DNA of 64,000 bases from Ohtaekwangia sp. (GCA_021155195.1 JAJNPV010000037.1:744001-808000), one strand, 5' to 3'. Shown: positions 27,005 through 37,082, counted from the first letter of the stretch. Numbers and translations: made by a program. Notes: generated by a model not told the origin, from the sequence alone.

Positions 27005-28634
27005 GAAACGATTAAAAAATTCTACCTACTGGCTGCTGGTGACTATCGGCATCCTTTGTCAAATCCACGTTATGGCACAAACAAATAATTATTTTCCGGT
27101 TCAAACGAAAATTGAAAACGGAACCATTGAAGGTTTGTACGATACAAAGTCCAGCTTGCAATTATACCTGGGGGTGCCATTTGCAAAGCCGCCCGTTGGC
27201 AATTTAAGATGGAAAGCTCCGCAACCGCTTGACAACTGGACAGGTGTTAAAGCAACGAAAGAGTTTGGCCCGCGCGCGGTGCAAGGCATTGTGTTTGGCG
27301 ATATGCATGCTCGCTCAAATGGAATCAGTGAAGATTGTTTGTATTTGAATGTGTGGACACCTGCTACCCGAAATACAAAAGGCTTACCGGTGCTGGTTTA
27401 TTTTTATGGTGGTGGGTTTGTAGCGGGTGATGGATCGGAACCGCGCTATGATGGAGCTGCGATGGCCAAGAAGGGCATTGTGGTAGTAACTGTGAATTAC
27501 CGGTTGGGCTTGTTCGGATTTTTAGCACATCCGGAATTAAGCAAAGAAGCACCCTATAAAGCATCAGGAAATTATGGTTTGTTAGATCAGGCTGCATCAC
27601 TCAAGTGGGTACAAAAAAATATTGCTGCCTTTGGTGGCGATCCAAAGAAAGTAACAATTGCTGGTGAATCAGCAGGTTCTGTTTCGGTGAGTGCGCAAAT
27701 GGTATCACCGCTTTCTAAAAATCTGATTGCAGGGGCTATCGGTGAAAGTGGTTCCGGTGTTAGCACGCTCTCTGCAGTATCATTAGCGGAAGCAGAAAAA
27801 CAAGGGGCTGAGTTTGCCAAGAATGCAGGCTATACCTCCCTGGCACAATTAAGAGCTGCGAGCACACGCGACTTGTATGAAGTGTATGCCGAGTCCAAAC
27901 GATTTGGATTTCCTTCCGTGATTGATGGATACTTCTATCCTAAAAATATGGCCGACATCTTTTTAGCAAAAGAACAAGCTCAGGTTCCGTTGCTGTTAGG
28001 TTGGAACTCTGCAGAAATCCCAGGCATGGCATTCATGCAAGGACTTCCTTATACAGAGGAAAACTTAGTGAAGAAAGTTAAGGAAGCTTATCCCAACGAT
28101 TACGAAGAAGTGTTGAAGATGTATCCACATGGCAATGCGAAAGAAATAGAGTGGGCCGCTACCAACCTTGCTTCTGATCGTTTCATTTCATACAGCACGT
28201 GGAAATGGTTTGACCTTCATCGCAAGAACAGCAGCCAGCCAGTGTATCGTTATTTGTATAGTAAACTAAGACCTCCTTTGGTTGATCAGTCATTGGCTCC
28301 CGGTTTGGCAGGTGGTACACAACAAGGTGGTTTTAAAATGCCTGAGCCGATCGGTGCTCCGCATGCGTGTGAGATTGAATACTGCATGGGCAATCTTGAT
28401 TTAGTAACGGAATATGCATGGACAGCAGATGACTATAAAGTTTCGGATACCATGTTGAACTTCTTTGCCAACTTTATTAAAACGGGAAATCCTAATGGCG
28501 ACAAGTTACCTGAGTGGCCGGCTGCACAAGCCAATGATCAAAATCCTCCAGTGATGGTTCTGGATACCGAATCCAAATCAGTTAAAGCGAATGATGCCCG
28601 TTATTTGTTTCTTGATAAGATGAGTAAGAAGTAA
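27003..28634 (+). CDS. secreted type-B carboxylesterase
   Basis: 543 residues from the ATG at 27003, which gives a clean signal peptide ending in MAQ; the frame opens upstream only with TTG. It is an alpha/beta-hydrolase of the cholinesterase/carboxylesterase type: LGVPFAKPPVGNLRW, SEDCLYLNVWTP, oxyanion-hole YFYGGGFVAG, nucleophile S223 in GESAGS, and the His region GAPHACEIEY. It should hydrolyse carboxylic esters outside the cytoplasm; the substrate is unknown. It is divergent from a Nudix-type regulator that may control it. A strong terminator follows. Confidence 0.92.
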   Translation: MKRLKNSTYWLLVTIGILCQIHVMAQTNNYFPVQTKIENGTIEGLYDTKSSLQLYLGVPFAKPPVGNLRWKAPQPLDNWTGVKATKEFGPRAVQGIVFGDMHARSNGISEDCLYLNVWTPATRNTKGLPVLVYFYGGGFVAGDGSEPRYDGAAMAKKGIVVVTVNYRLGLFGFLAHPELSKEAPYKASGNYGLLDQAASLKWVQKNIAAFGGDPKKVTIAGESAGSVSVSAQMVSPLSKNLIAGAIGESGSGVSTLSAVSLAEAEKQGAEFAKNAGYTSLAQLRAASTRDLYEVYAESKRFGFPSVIDGYFYPKNMADIFLAKEQAQVPLLLGWNSAEIPGMAFMQGLPYTEENLVKKVKEAYPNDYEEVLKMYPHGNAKEIEWAATNLASDRFISYSTWKWFDLHRKNSSQPVYRYLYSKLRPPLVDQSLAPGLAGGTQQGGFKMPEPIGAPHACEIEYCMGNLDLVTEYAWTADDYKVSDTMLNFFANFIKTGNPNGDKLPEWPAAQANDQNPPVMVLDTESKSVKANDARYLFLDKMSKK

Positions 28635-28656
28635 CCTTTAGAAAAGATTGTATAAT

Positions 28657-28691
28657 AAAAGAGACTGATCATTAAGGTCAGTCTCTTTTTT
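28657..28691. terminator. bidirectional intrinsic terminator
   Basis: AGAGACTGA, a loop, and TCAGTCTCT form a perfect stem, with an A-run before it and a T-run after it. It lies between the convergent carboxylesterase and S51 genes, and can end transcription from both sides. Confidence 0.85.
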
Positions 28692-28722
28692 GTTTAAATA
28701 CTATTGATTGAAAGAGAGTACT

Positions 28723-29838
28723 CTAATTGCGAACGAAATTTCCTGCGTTGGCTGACCAATATTGACCTGCTCCACCGGTTCCACTCCATGTGTTAAAGTT
28801 AAAAGTGTTGGTGCCATTGGTAGTGCCAGGTATTACATATGCCTTCACTGCTTGTCCACCTCTATTCCAGGTCAAACTCTTTTTGCTCTGGCACAATTCA
28901 GGTGTTCCTCCAAATCCCTGAAGGAAGTAGGCAGAGCCAGCACCATACACTTTTGATGTTCCGTTACTCTCTACCACCACGCTTGTTGCCTCGTCTATAC
29001 CTATCCCTTTTACATTATTGTAACTCACACCGAAATCTTGTACAAGCCTTGCCATAAATGTAAAGTGACGACCTTGACGATCACGTTCATTGTAATGTGA
29101 ATCTGTTATTACATTGGTCATGTAACTCACATTTAGAAAACCGCCACCTCCAAGTCCGGCCATGTCTTTATGATACGGATTTGATAAAGCTGCTGCTGAA
29201 GTAATCGATCCGCTCAATGATCCATAATAGTATTGACCTAAAATGGCAAGCCCCGCGCTGGTTCCGCCAATTGGAGCATGTTTCGTGTTGATGGCATAAT
29301 TAATGGCATCCTCTAGTTTTGAGTCTTTCCAGAAATTGACATAGTCAGATTGATCTCCACCGGCAATAAAAATAGCTTCAGCATTTCTAACCAATGTCTC
29401 CGTAAGCGCATGATCCGCTTTGGCTCTCGAATCGACAATAATGGTCTCAACTGAATTGACGCCACCAATCACTGAATAGACGTAATTATTATATCCATCC
29501 GCACCGGAAGCCCTGATCACTATAAAATCACCTCCACCTGACTTTGAAGTCATGAATTGAAACGCGGCAGTCTCCGCATTGGTGTCTGAATCTGCTCCCC
29601 CGATTAGTGCAATTCCAAAACTAGTAGTCGTGGTTACATCAGATTGGTCACCGGTGTAATAAACCAATGGTTGGGTACTTCCTCCTCCTGCAGGTGGTTT
29701 GGCGCTTGCAGTTACATTGTTAGTGTCTTTGAATGCATTGGCGTCCTTAGATGCATTGGTGGTTATTATTTCCTCCGAACATCCCAAAACCAAAACGAGC
29801 GCCAATGATGGCAATGAGCTGATTAATTTGACTTGCAT
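28723..29838 (-). CDS. cyanophycinase-like S51 peptidase lipoprotein
   Basis: 371 residues. A lipoprotein signal (LVLGC, C20) precedes a Thr/Asn/Ala-rich linker (about 25-60). The catalytic domain has the S51 features: GGADSDTN, IFIAGGDQSDYVNFW, and the nucleophile S194 in GGTSAGLAILG, followed by the downstream Asp/His part HYNERDRQGRHFTFMA. Cyanophycinases cut beta-Asp-Arg dipeptides; extracellular forms exist. With no cyanophycin synthetase in view, the substrate may be another isoaspartyl or peptide material. The gene faces the carboxylesterase across a shared terminator. Confidence 0.87.
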   Translation of the reverse strand: MQVKLISSLPSLALVLVLGCSEEIITTNASKDANAFKDTNNVTASAKPPAGGGSTQPLVYYTGDQSDVTTTTSFGIALIGGADSDTNAETAAFQFMTSKSGGGDFIVIRASGADGYNNYVYSVIGGVNSVETIIVDSRAKADHALTETLVRNAEAIFIAGGDQSDYVNFWKDSKLEDAINYAINTKHAPIGGTSAGLAILGQYYYGSLSGSITSAAALSNPYHKDMAGLGGGGFLNVSYMTNVITDSHYNERDRQGRHFTFMARLVQDFGVSYNNVKGIGIDEATSVVVESNGTSKVYGAGSAYFLQGFGGTPELCQSKKSLTWNRGGQAVKAYVIPGTTNGTNTFNFNTWSGTGGAGQYWSANAGNFVRN

Positions 29839-29957
29839 AAAAATTAATTGAGGTTAGTTTTCCTTCAACCAAAATACACACGTAGTTTAGCAGGACTACC
29901 AAAATACAAATTTTCCGATTATGAAGTTTTGTAAATTTAATTTCCCAAGCCAGCGTG

Positions 29958-31994
29958 TTATTTATAAGTCAACCCAAAACCAAATGGGAACAAGGTATCT
30001 TTTGCAGGATAACCCGGAGCGTCAGGATCTTGTTCTATAATTGCCGAGGTAGTTTTCGCCAACGCAAACGGGAGTTTTCCGGTCGGTTTAAATTTTCCCA
30101 TAATAATGTCCATCACGGCTGCATCGCTTACTCCAAATGTGGCGAGTATCCCTGCTGCATTCAGAACACCACTCGCTTCATCAAGCACATAAGGTTGGCG
30201 GAAGTCGATGGATAAAATTGTTTTATCAGCACCCACTGTTTTCATAATGGTTTGAATCTCATTCAAGGATGGACTGATCTTCCATGATTTTGATTTTGCC
30301 ATTTCTGAAAAGGAGAGAAAGTTTAATTCATCCGGACTAGCTCCTCCAAACCTTCTATCGCTGCCACCGTCCGTGGTTACCTGAACCCGGATTATCACGT
30401 AATCCGTTTCTTTCTTTATGGCTGGAAGGGTTTCACCTTTTGCTTTATTGTAATCACCGGAAGTCACTTTATAATTTGCCCATGAGCGATCTTTAAACAA
30501 GGCCGTGTTCATGCCCATGGTAAAGATTCTTAGTGTGTCTTTTCCGTTGGGCTGAGATAAAGGAAGTATTTTGTTCTGCAGCAGCACTATTGATTTTCGT
30601 TGTGCAAGGTCGGCCTTTCTTTGGAAGGAGGGATTGCCCACCACATACGCAGCGCGATTCGGATCCACATACGGATTTTCAAATAAACCTAATTCGAATT
30701 GTTCTTTCAATAATCTTTTTACGGAAAGATTTACCCTGCTTTCTGAAAGTTTTCCGGACTTCACTAAATCCAGAATTTGTTTATTGTTATTAAACCCTGA
30801 AAGTATATCAGTGCCGGCATCAATCGCAATCAGAATCTGTTCATCAACACTCTTATCCTCTAATCCCCAAGCTCTGTCGCCAATAATTCCGGTATCAGAA
30901 TTTACATATCCTTTAAAGCCAAGTTTAGTTCGCAACAAATCTGTTAAGATTCCTTTCGAAAAAGCCATCCCAACCGTGTTGGGCATGTAAGGCTGACCCA
31001 CCGGAATGCCATAGTACGCCATGATAGATGATGCGCCTGCATCAATTGCAGCTTTAAAAGGAGCGAGGTGATAATCGAATTTACCAGCAGGGTACACTTG
31101 ATTTTTACCAAAGGCATAATGAGGATCGCCACCACCTTCCTGCGGGCCACCGCCTGGAAAATGTTTAATGGTTAAGGCAATGCTTTTTGAATTCAACATT
31201 TCACCTTGCAGATTTTTTATAAGCACCGTAATGATATTAGAGGCAAGCTCACTGTCTTCGGTAAATGTTTCATGCACGCGGTACCAACGAGGTTCGGTAG
31301 AAAGATCGGCCATGTATCCATACATGCCGCGCAAGCCAATGGAGTTCCATTCTTCGGCCATTATTTTTGCGAAGTCAGCAATAAGCTCCATATCTCGGGT
31401 GGCAGCTAGGCCACTTTCTTTTGGCCACGATGAAAATGATCCGGACTCAACGTTAATTCCGGCACGGGCATCATATTCCATGTGATTTCTGGAATTTGAT
31501 TTAAACATAGCAGGTATACCCAGGCGTGTGCGTTCGGTAAGTTCCTGCACTGCATTCATAAATTGTGCGGCATCGAAGGGAGTGATTTGTGTTCCGGCAA
31601 AACCATTTCCCGTACCAGCGTTTACAGGGTTTTCCTTAATGGTATTTCTGAATATGAATCGGGTCATTTTCTGATTTTCTATGAAGTCAACCGCTCCGTC
31701 AGTCAATTTTCCTTTCTCACCTGCGTTAAGCGTGTTGATTAAAAGCATCCCAACTTTTTCTTCCAACGTCATTTGACTCGCTAAATTCTCAATGCGCTTA
31801 TCAACCGGCTGGCGCCAATCTTCATAGATATCGAGTTTCTTATTCTTATTAAGATCCTTAAAACTAAATTGATTTTCATGCAAGAGGTTAACGGCACGGG
31901 CTTCAATAAGGGGTTGGATTTTATAAGTTCCTTGTGCTGAGGCGGTGCCCGTTAGCAAAAGTATAAGAGCGATACAGTTTAGTGTGTTTTTCAT
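29958..31994 (-). CDS. secreted glycoside hydrolase family 3
   Basis: 678 residues from the ATG at 31994, chosen because it starts the signal peptide (ends TASAQ); the frame opens 36 bases further upstream. An EF-hand-like loop (DLNKNKKLDIYED) lies near residue 50. The GH3 barrel shows GLRGMYGYMADL, KHFPGGGPQEGG and the nucleophile D367 in GYVNSDTGII. The second GH3 domain (about 450-678) holds the probable general-acid side. The motifs fit beta-glucosidase or related exo-glycosidase rather than NagZ, but the sugar cannot be named. No SusC/SusD pair is near, so it is not part of a typical polysaccharide locus. Confidence 0.88.
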   Translation of the reverse strand: MKNTLNCIALILLLTGTASAQGTYKIQPLIEARAVNLLHENQFSFKDLNKNKKLDIYEDWRQPVDKRIENLASQMTLEEKVGMLLINTLNAGEKGKLTDGAVDFIENQKMTRFIFRNTIKENPVNAGTGNGFAGTQITPFDAAQFMNAVQELTERTRLGIPAMFKSNSRNHMEYDARAGINVESGSFSSWPKESGLAATRDMELIADFAKIMAEEWNSIGLRGMYGYMADLSTEPRWYRVHETFTEDSELASNIITVLIKNLQGEMLNSKSIALTIKHFPGGGPQEGGGDPHYAFGKNQVYPAGKFDYHLAPFKAAIDAGASSIMAYYGIPVGQPYMPNTVGMAFSKGILTDLLRTKLGFKGYVNSDTGIIGDRAWGLEDKSVDEQILIAIDAGTDILSGFNNNKQILDLVKSGKLSESRVNLSVKRLLKEQFELGLFENPYVDPNRAAYVVGNPSFQRKADLAQRKSIVLLQNKILPLSQPNGKDTLRIFTMGMNTALFKDRSWANYKVTSGDYNKAKGETLPAIKKETDYVIIRVQVTTDGGSDRRFGGASPDELNFLSFSEMAKSKSWKISPSLNEIQTIMKTVGADKTILSIDFRQPYVLDEASGVLNAAGILATFGVSDAAVMDIIMGKFKPTGKLPFALAKTTSAIIEQDPDAPGYPAKDTLFPFGFGLTYK

Positions 31995-32222
31995 AGTAGA
32001 AATGTTAGGGGTAGTTAACCGGTTGAGCACAAATCGTATGTCAATATAAAGAATAGCTTACTGGTTAATGCAAGCTGAATGGCTTTAACTAGGCACTTTC
32101 TCATAACCTACCGACAGGCATTTGGAAATATTCGACCCATCAGATCGATTAATGGCCGGAAAGTAAACTTTCGTGAATTTTAAGTTTAACATATTACCTT
32201 TAAAGTCAAAATCAAATTGGGT

Positions 32223-32570
32223 ATGATTTTATACGGTATAAAAAATTGCAACACAGTAAAATCTGCGTTGGATTGGTTGAAGAAGCACAACGTGGAGTTT
32301 GAGTTTCATGACTACAAGAAACTAGGCATTACAAAAGCGAAGCTGGCCGAATGGAGTAAACAAGTGGGGTGGGAGAGTTTGGTGAATAAACGCGGCACTA
32401 CCTGGCGTCAGTTGGAGGAAGCAGTGCAAAAGAAAGTGACTTCGGAGAAAGCAGCAATTGATTTGATGGTTGAAAAAACGAGTGTAATCAAACGACCTTT
32501 GATAGAAAGTAAAGGAAAAGTTATTTTGTTAGGCTTTGATGAGGCCGAGTACACTAAAAAGTTGAACTGA
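32223..32570 (+). CDS. Spx/ArsC-like (YffB-type) thioredoxin-fold protein
   Basis: 115 residues from the ATG at 32223; a TTG 6 bases upstream also fits but looks less likely. The start ILYGIKNCNTVKSALDWL with a single C9 is typical of the YffB branch of the arsenate-reductase/Spx family, as are VNKRGTTWRQL and IKRPLIESKGKVILLGF. The function in this branch is unsettled, perhaps a glutathione- or thiol-linked reductase. It overlaps the next gene by one base (TGATG). Confidence 0.85.
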   Translation: MILYGIKNCNTVKSALDWLKKHNVEFEFHDYKKLGITKAKLAEWSKQVGWESLVNKRGTTWRQLEEAVQKKVTSEKAAIDLMVEKTSVIKRPLIESKGKVILLGFDEAEYTKKLN

Positions 32571-33217
32571 TGGGCTTGTTTTCATTTTTAAAGTCCGAAA
32601 AGCCAACCTACACCGATCGGGTTTGGAAAACGAAACCTATGGCGTGGCGGGGAATGATCACCGATGCACTTACCTCCATTACCAAAAATGAAGTTTCGAT
32701 TGTCATTACTTTTTTTGAAAAAGAGCAAAGTGAGTTTCTATCTTTTTTAACTGAGAAGAAAGTTCCTTACTATCAATTATCATCTGAGTTTGCAGACGAG
32801 GCGTCTCAGCAGGAAAAAGTTGTTTTCGTATGCGATGCATCATTCATTCAGTCTTCTGCTTTATTAAACTTACTAAAAGGTTGGCAGGTGAAAGGAAAAG
32901 TTTCTTTTTTATTTTCAGGCCATTATCCGTTGCCATCTAAAGAAGATAAAATCATTCAAAAGCTAACGGGTGCTTTTCCACAATGCCCTATTATTTTTTA
33001 TTCATCCTTAGATGAACCCGCATTTGAAATTTTTGGCTCCGATCGGATTGTGGGTCTGCTCGACAAAATGGGAATGAAGGAAGATGAAGCGATTGAACAT
33101 ACCTTGGTCAGTCAATCCATGAAACGAGCACGGACTAAAGTTGAGAGCGGTGTTGCTAAGGAAATTGTTACCCAATCGGAAGAGGAGTGGTATGCCAGAA
33201 ATGTAAAGAAGAGGTAG
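32570..33217 (+). CDS. hypothetical cytoplasmic protein
   Basis: 215 residues with no signal peptide or membrane segment. Alternating beta and helix segments are visible (SIVITFFEKEQSEFLSFL, KVVFVCDASFIQS, KVSFLFSGHYPL, PIIFYSSLDEP), which suggest a Rossmann-like or helicase-C-like fold. The basic end contains MKRARTKVESGVAKEIVTQS. I do not recognise a named family. Overlap with the YffB-like gene and the 18-base gap to pbpC indicate an operon of three. Confidence 0.7.
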   Translation: MGLFSFLKSEKPTYTDRVWKTKPMAWRGMITDALTSITKNEVSIVITFFEKEQSEFLSFLTEKKVPYYQLSSEFADEASQQEKVVFVCDASFIQSSALLNLLKGWQVKGKVSFLFSGHYPLPSKEDKIIQKLTGAFPQCPIIFYSSLDEPAFEIFGSDRIVGLLDKMGMKEDEAIEHTLVSQSMKRARTKVESGVAKEIVTQSEEEWYARNVKKR

Positions 33218-33235
33218 AAATTCTATCTTACGCTG

Positions 33236-35590
33236 ATGGAGTTTTTAAAGCAATACCGATATTATTTCCTGGTTTTATTTTTTCTCCTGATCGGTTATTA
33301 TTTCTGTCTTCCACCAAACCTTTTTCAGGATTCGTATTCCACAGTGTTAGAAGATCGTGATGGTAAACTCTTAGGCGCCACCATTGCTCATGATGGTCAG
33401 TGGCGTTTCCCGGAAGGCAATCCAATCCCCGAAAAATTTAAAGAAGCAATTGTTTTATTTGAAGACAAACGGTTTGACAATCACTGGGGCGTTGATCTTC
33501 GATCGTTAGCGCGGGCAATGCAACAAAACTGGAAAGCCGGTAAAATTGTAAGTGGTGGCAGCACGATTACAATGCAAGTGATTCGGCTTGCGCGCAAGAA
33601 TAAAGGACGAACTTTTTTTGAAAAGTTTATTGAGATGGTGTTGGCCACGCGGCTTGAGTTCCGCTCTTCAAAAGATGAGATTTTATCGCTTTATGCAGCG
33701 CATGCACCCTTTGGGGGAAATGTGGTAGGCATCGAGAGTGCGTGCTGGCGTTACTTTGGTCGCGATGCAGCTGAACTAAGTTGGTCGGAAGCAGCTTTGT
33801 TGGCGGTGCTGCCCAACAATCCATCGTTGATACATCCAGGAAAAAACAGAACGTTATTAAAACAAAAACGTGATCGGCTATTGCAACGAATGATGGAAGC
33901 CGGAAAATTTGATCAACTCACGTTGGAGCTTTCGGTATCGGAAAACATTCCTGATAATCCGATTGCATTACCCCGCACTGCACCGCATTTGTTGATACAA
34001 TCGATCAAAGATGGTTATACGCAACAAAGAATTCGATCTTCGTTGCAAGCTTCGTTACAAGAACGCGTGAATCAAATTATTGCTGATCATCATCAGACAT
34101 TAAAAGCCAATCAGGTTTATAATGCAGCCGCTTTGGTGCTGGAAGTGAAAACCGGAAGAATACTTGCTTACACCGGTAATACACAAGCTGGTTATGCTCA
34201 TGATGAGCAAGTTGATATTATTCAGGCAAGGCGAAGTACCGGTAGCATCTTAAAACCATTTTTGTTTGCGGCCATGTTGGATGAAGGGAAAATATTACCT
34301 CGCACGTTGCAGCCGGATGTCCCTACCTTAATCAATGGATTCTCACCGCAAAATTTTTCAAAGCAGTACGATGGGGCAGTAAGTGCCGACCAGGCACTGA
34401 TTCGTTCATTGAATATTCCTGCTGTGTATCAATTGAGAGAGTATCGTTACGAAAAATTTTATGAGCTCTTAGAAGGAATTGGCATCACCACACTCACACA
34501 AACCCCCGATCACTATGGACTGTCATTAATACTTGGAGGTGCTGAAGGTTCACTATGGGATATTACTGGAGCCTATGCTTCGATGGCACGAACCCTCCAA
34601 ACGTATTTTGATCTGCCCGGAAAAAACCGATATGATAAAAGTGATTTTCATACACCATTTTATTTGTTGAAAGATTCTGTTGTAAGAGACAATCTGGAGG
34701 AAAATTCGTGGCTCAGCGCAGGTTCGCTTTACCTCACAATGAATGTGTTGAAGGAATTGTACCGACCGGGAGAAGAAACGGGTTGGCGCCATTTTAATAG
34801 TACAAAAAGAATTGCGTGGAAAACGGGTACCAGTCATGGCTTACGCGATGGTTGGGCAGTGGGTGTTAATGGCGAGTATGCAGTGGGTGTGTGGGTAGGC
34901 AATGCGGATGGCGAAGGCAGGCCCGGACTAACGGGAACGGAATCAGCAGCACCCATTTTGTTCGATATCTTTTCGCAACTGCCCGGCAATAGTTGGTTTC
35001 AACAACCAGCCCAAGAGTTATTTGAAATTCAGGTTTGCAGTCGCAGTGGTATGCGAGCCACTGAGTGGTGTGTGGAAAATGAAACTATGAGCGTTACCAA
35101 AGCAGGTTTGCAAAGTTCTCCATGCAGGTATCATCAACCCGTTCATCTTTCCATGGATGGAAAGCATAGAGTTCATGCCGATTGTGAATCCATCAGTAAG
35201 ATGAAAACAGTTTCATGGTTTGTGCTGCCTCCAGTGCAAGAGTATTATTTTAAATCCAAAAATTTAAGTTATAAGGTGGTACCGCCATTAAGATCTGATT
35301 GTGTGAATCCGGCATCCGTAGCAACAATGGATTTAATTTATCCACGACCTCATGCGCGAATTTTTATTCCGCGCGAATTGGATGGCACATTGGGAAGCGC
35401 ATTGTTTGAAGCCACACACAGACAACCCACCACAACTATTTTTTGGCATCTAGATGGTGTTTTTATTGGGACAACTCGAGGTACGCATCGATTGCCCACC
35501 GCACCTGATGCAGGACGTCACAAGCTTACGCTAATCGATGAGGAAGGTACTATTATTGAGCAAGACTTTATCGTTGCCGATAGAAATTAA
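33236..35590 (+). CDS. pbpC: penicillin-binding protein 1C
   Basis: 784 residues. An N-terminal anchor (about 7-24) is followed by a GT51 glycosyltransferase domain with the catalytic E76 in LFEDKRFDNHWGVD and GGSTITMQ. The transpeptidase domain has S337 and K340 in GSILKPF, and the KTGTSHG motif at about residue 529. The C-terminal BiPBP_C domain (about 695-784) is the mark of PBP1C. The enzyme polymerises and may cross-link peptidoglycan; PBP1C is often paired with an alpha-2-macroglobulin for envelope defence. That partner type is present in this window at 358 but not adjacent. Confidence 0.94.
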   Translation: MEFLKQYRYYFLVLFFLLIGYYFCLPPNLFQDSYSTVLEDRDGKLLGATIAHDGQWRFPEGNPIPEKFKEAIVLFEDKRFDNHWGVDLRSLARAMQQNWKAGKIVSGGSTITMQVIRLARKNKGRTFFEKFIEMVLATRLEFRSSKDEILSLYAAHAPFGGNVVGIESACWRYFGRDAAELSWSEAALLAVLPNNPSLIHPGKNRTLLKQKRDRLLQRMMEAGKFDQLTLELSVSENIPDNPIALPRTAPHLLIQSIKDGYTQQRIRSSLQASLQERVNQIIADHHQTLKANQVYNAAALVLEVKTGRILAYTGNTQAGYAHDEQVDIIQARRSTGSILKPFLFAAMLDEGKILPRTLQPDVPTLINGFSPQNFSKQYDGAVSADQALIRSLNIPAVYQLREYRYEKFYELLEGIGITTLTQTPDHYGLSLILGGAEGSLWDITGAYASMARTLQTYFDLPGKNRYDKSDFHTPFYLLKDSVVRDNLEENSWLSAGSLYLTMNVLKELYRPGEETGWRHFNSTKRIAWKTGTSHGLRDGWAVGVNGEYAVGVWVGNADGEGRPGLTGTESAAPILFDIFSQLPGNSWFQQPAQELFEIQVCSRSGMRATEWCVENETMSVTKAGLQSSPCRYHQPVHLSMDGKHRVHADCESISKMKTVSWFVLPPVQEYYFKSKNLSYKVVPPLRSDCVNPASVATMDLIYPRPHARIFIPRELDGTLGSALFEATHRQPTTTIFWHLDGVFIGTTRGTHRLPTAPDAGRHKLTLIDEEGTIIEQDFIVADRN

Positions 35591-35753
35591 CCAAAGATGC
35601 TGCCCAGTAATGTGCCCATACTTAAGGTCGGAATTTTGCGTGTTTGCTAAACTATGTTTACCTTCATACATGATTTGGGTTCTATGTTGCCCGATTCAAT
35701 TTTTTTAACTGTAGTCAGGTATATTTTTTTAGCTGTTACCAAACCGAAATAAC

Positions 35754-36971
35754 ATGCATCGTATTTACTTAATCCTTGTGGCCTTAGGGGTTTCAATATC
35801 TGCTTTTGCGCAAGGCCAACCTCACACCGATCAATCACTTTATGTAGTCATTGGAGCATTTGCTATTCAACGCAACGCGATTGAATTTACAGATAATGCC
35901 AATAAACAGAGCATACCTGCGCAATATGCGTTAAATCCCAAGCGTAAACTTTTTTATGTGTATGCCATGCATACCGAAAATCGTAAAACGGCAATTAACG
36001 AGGCAGTTAAACTACAGCACATATCAGCCTATCACGATACCTGGGTTTATTCGGGTTTGCTGGGAGACAATCCACAGGTAGTAAAATTTAATGAGGCCGA
36101 GCGCAAGGAAGCCATTCAACAATTGACTGATACAAAAACTGAACAAAAGCAGCTGGTTGCTGAAGCAGCACCCGTAATAGTTGCAATAGAAGAAGAAAGC
36201 AAGGAACCCGCACAGCAGCCAATTGTACCGGATGGTAAGAGTGCTGTGGTGGAAAAACCTGGAACCAAACCTTTTCTATTCCGGATTACTGCGTTGGTAG
36301 AGAAAGATACCCTTGCCGGTGATGTTGATATTTTTGATGCCGATGTAGCCAACAAAACGCGTAAGTCAGCCACCTATCGTGGCAATGATGTAGTGTATGT
36401 CAAGCCGATCAATAAATCGGGTAACATGCTTTTAGAATGTGAGGTGTTTGGTTATCGCAAATTGCAATTGCCTATTAGTTATGAAACACCAGAAGCTACT
36501 GACGGGGTAGTGATGGATGATATAACAGTTGTAGTTCCTTTTGAGATGGTGCGTCTTCAAAAAGGTGATAAGGCGATCATGTTCAATGTCTATTTCTATA
36601 AGGATGCTGCTATCATGCGCCCCGAGTCGCGTTATGAAATAAATAGTTTATTAGAGATGCTAACAGAAAATCCAAAGTATAAAATTAGGATACATGGGCA
36701 TACTAATGGCAATTCATCGGGCAAGATTATTTCTTTAGGCGATAGCAAAGAATTCTTTTCACTGACAAGAGACAATAAAGATGGGCGTGGATCGGCAAAA
36801 AAACTTTCGGAAGAACGTGCCATGCTTATTCAAAAATATTTGATTGATAATGGCGTGGAAGCTTCGCGTACGGAAGTGAAAGCATGGGGTGGCAAACAAC
36901 CCATTTATGATGTAGATCATGCAGCTGCACAGGCAAATGTTCGGGTAGAGATTGAGATACTTGAGAATTAA
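35754..36971 (+). CDS. OmpA-like protein with SPOR-like N-terminus, copy 1
   Basis: 405 residues. A signal peptide (ends AFAQ) is followed by a SPOR-like unit (about 25-110: YVVIGAFAIQRNAIEF, KRKLFYVYAMHTENRKTA). A Glu/Lys/Ala linker and a beta domain (about 170-270) precede a C-terminal OmpA-like domain (about 275-405). The peptidoglycan-binding motif is altered: GHTN (315-318) where GHTD is usual, followed by an insertion before LSEERAMLIQKYL. It is a tandem paralogue of the next gene. An envelope structural role is likely; cell-wall binding is uncertain given the changed motif. Confidence 0.85.
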   Translation: MHRIYLILVALGVSISAFAQGQPHTDQSLYVVIGAFAIQRNAIEFTDNANKQSIPAQYALNPKRKLFYVYAMHTENRKTAINEAVKLQHISAYHDTWVYSGLLGDNPQVVKFNEAERKEAIQQLTDTKTEQKQLVAEAAPVIVAIEEESKEPAQQPIVPDGKSAVVEKPGTKPFLFRITALVEKDTLAGDVDIFDADVANKTRKSATYRGNDVVYVKPINKSGNMLLECEVFGYRKLQLPISYETPEATDGVVMDDITVVVPFEMVRLQKGDKAIMFNVYFYKDAAIMRPESRYEINSLLEMLTENPKYKIRIHGHTNGNSSGKIISLGDSKEFFSLTRDNKDGRGSAKKLSEERAMLIQKYLIDNGVEASRTEVKAWGGKQPIYDVDHAAAQANVRVEIEILEN

Positions 36972-37082
36972 TAAAGAGCGTGTAAAATTTTAGTGGTCGT
37001 GACATTAAAGCCGTTGGAAACAGCTTGGATCGAATTCAATTATGACCTTTCATTGCCTCTGATTTAATCGAAAAGTCAAAAA

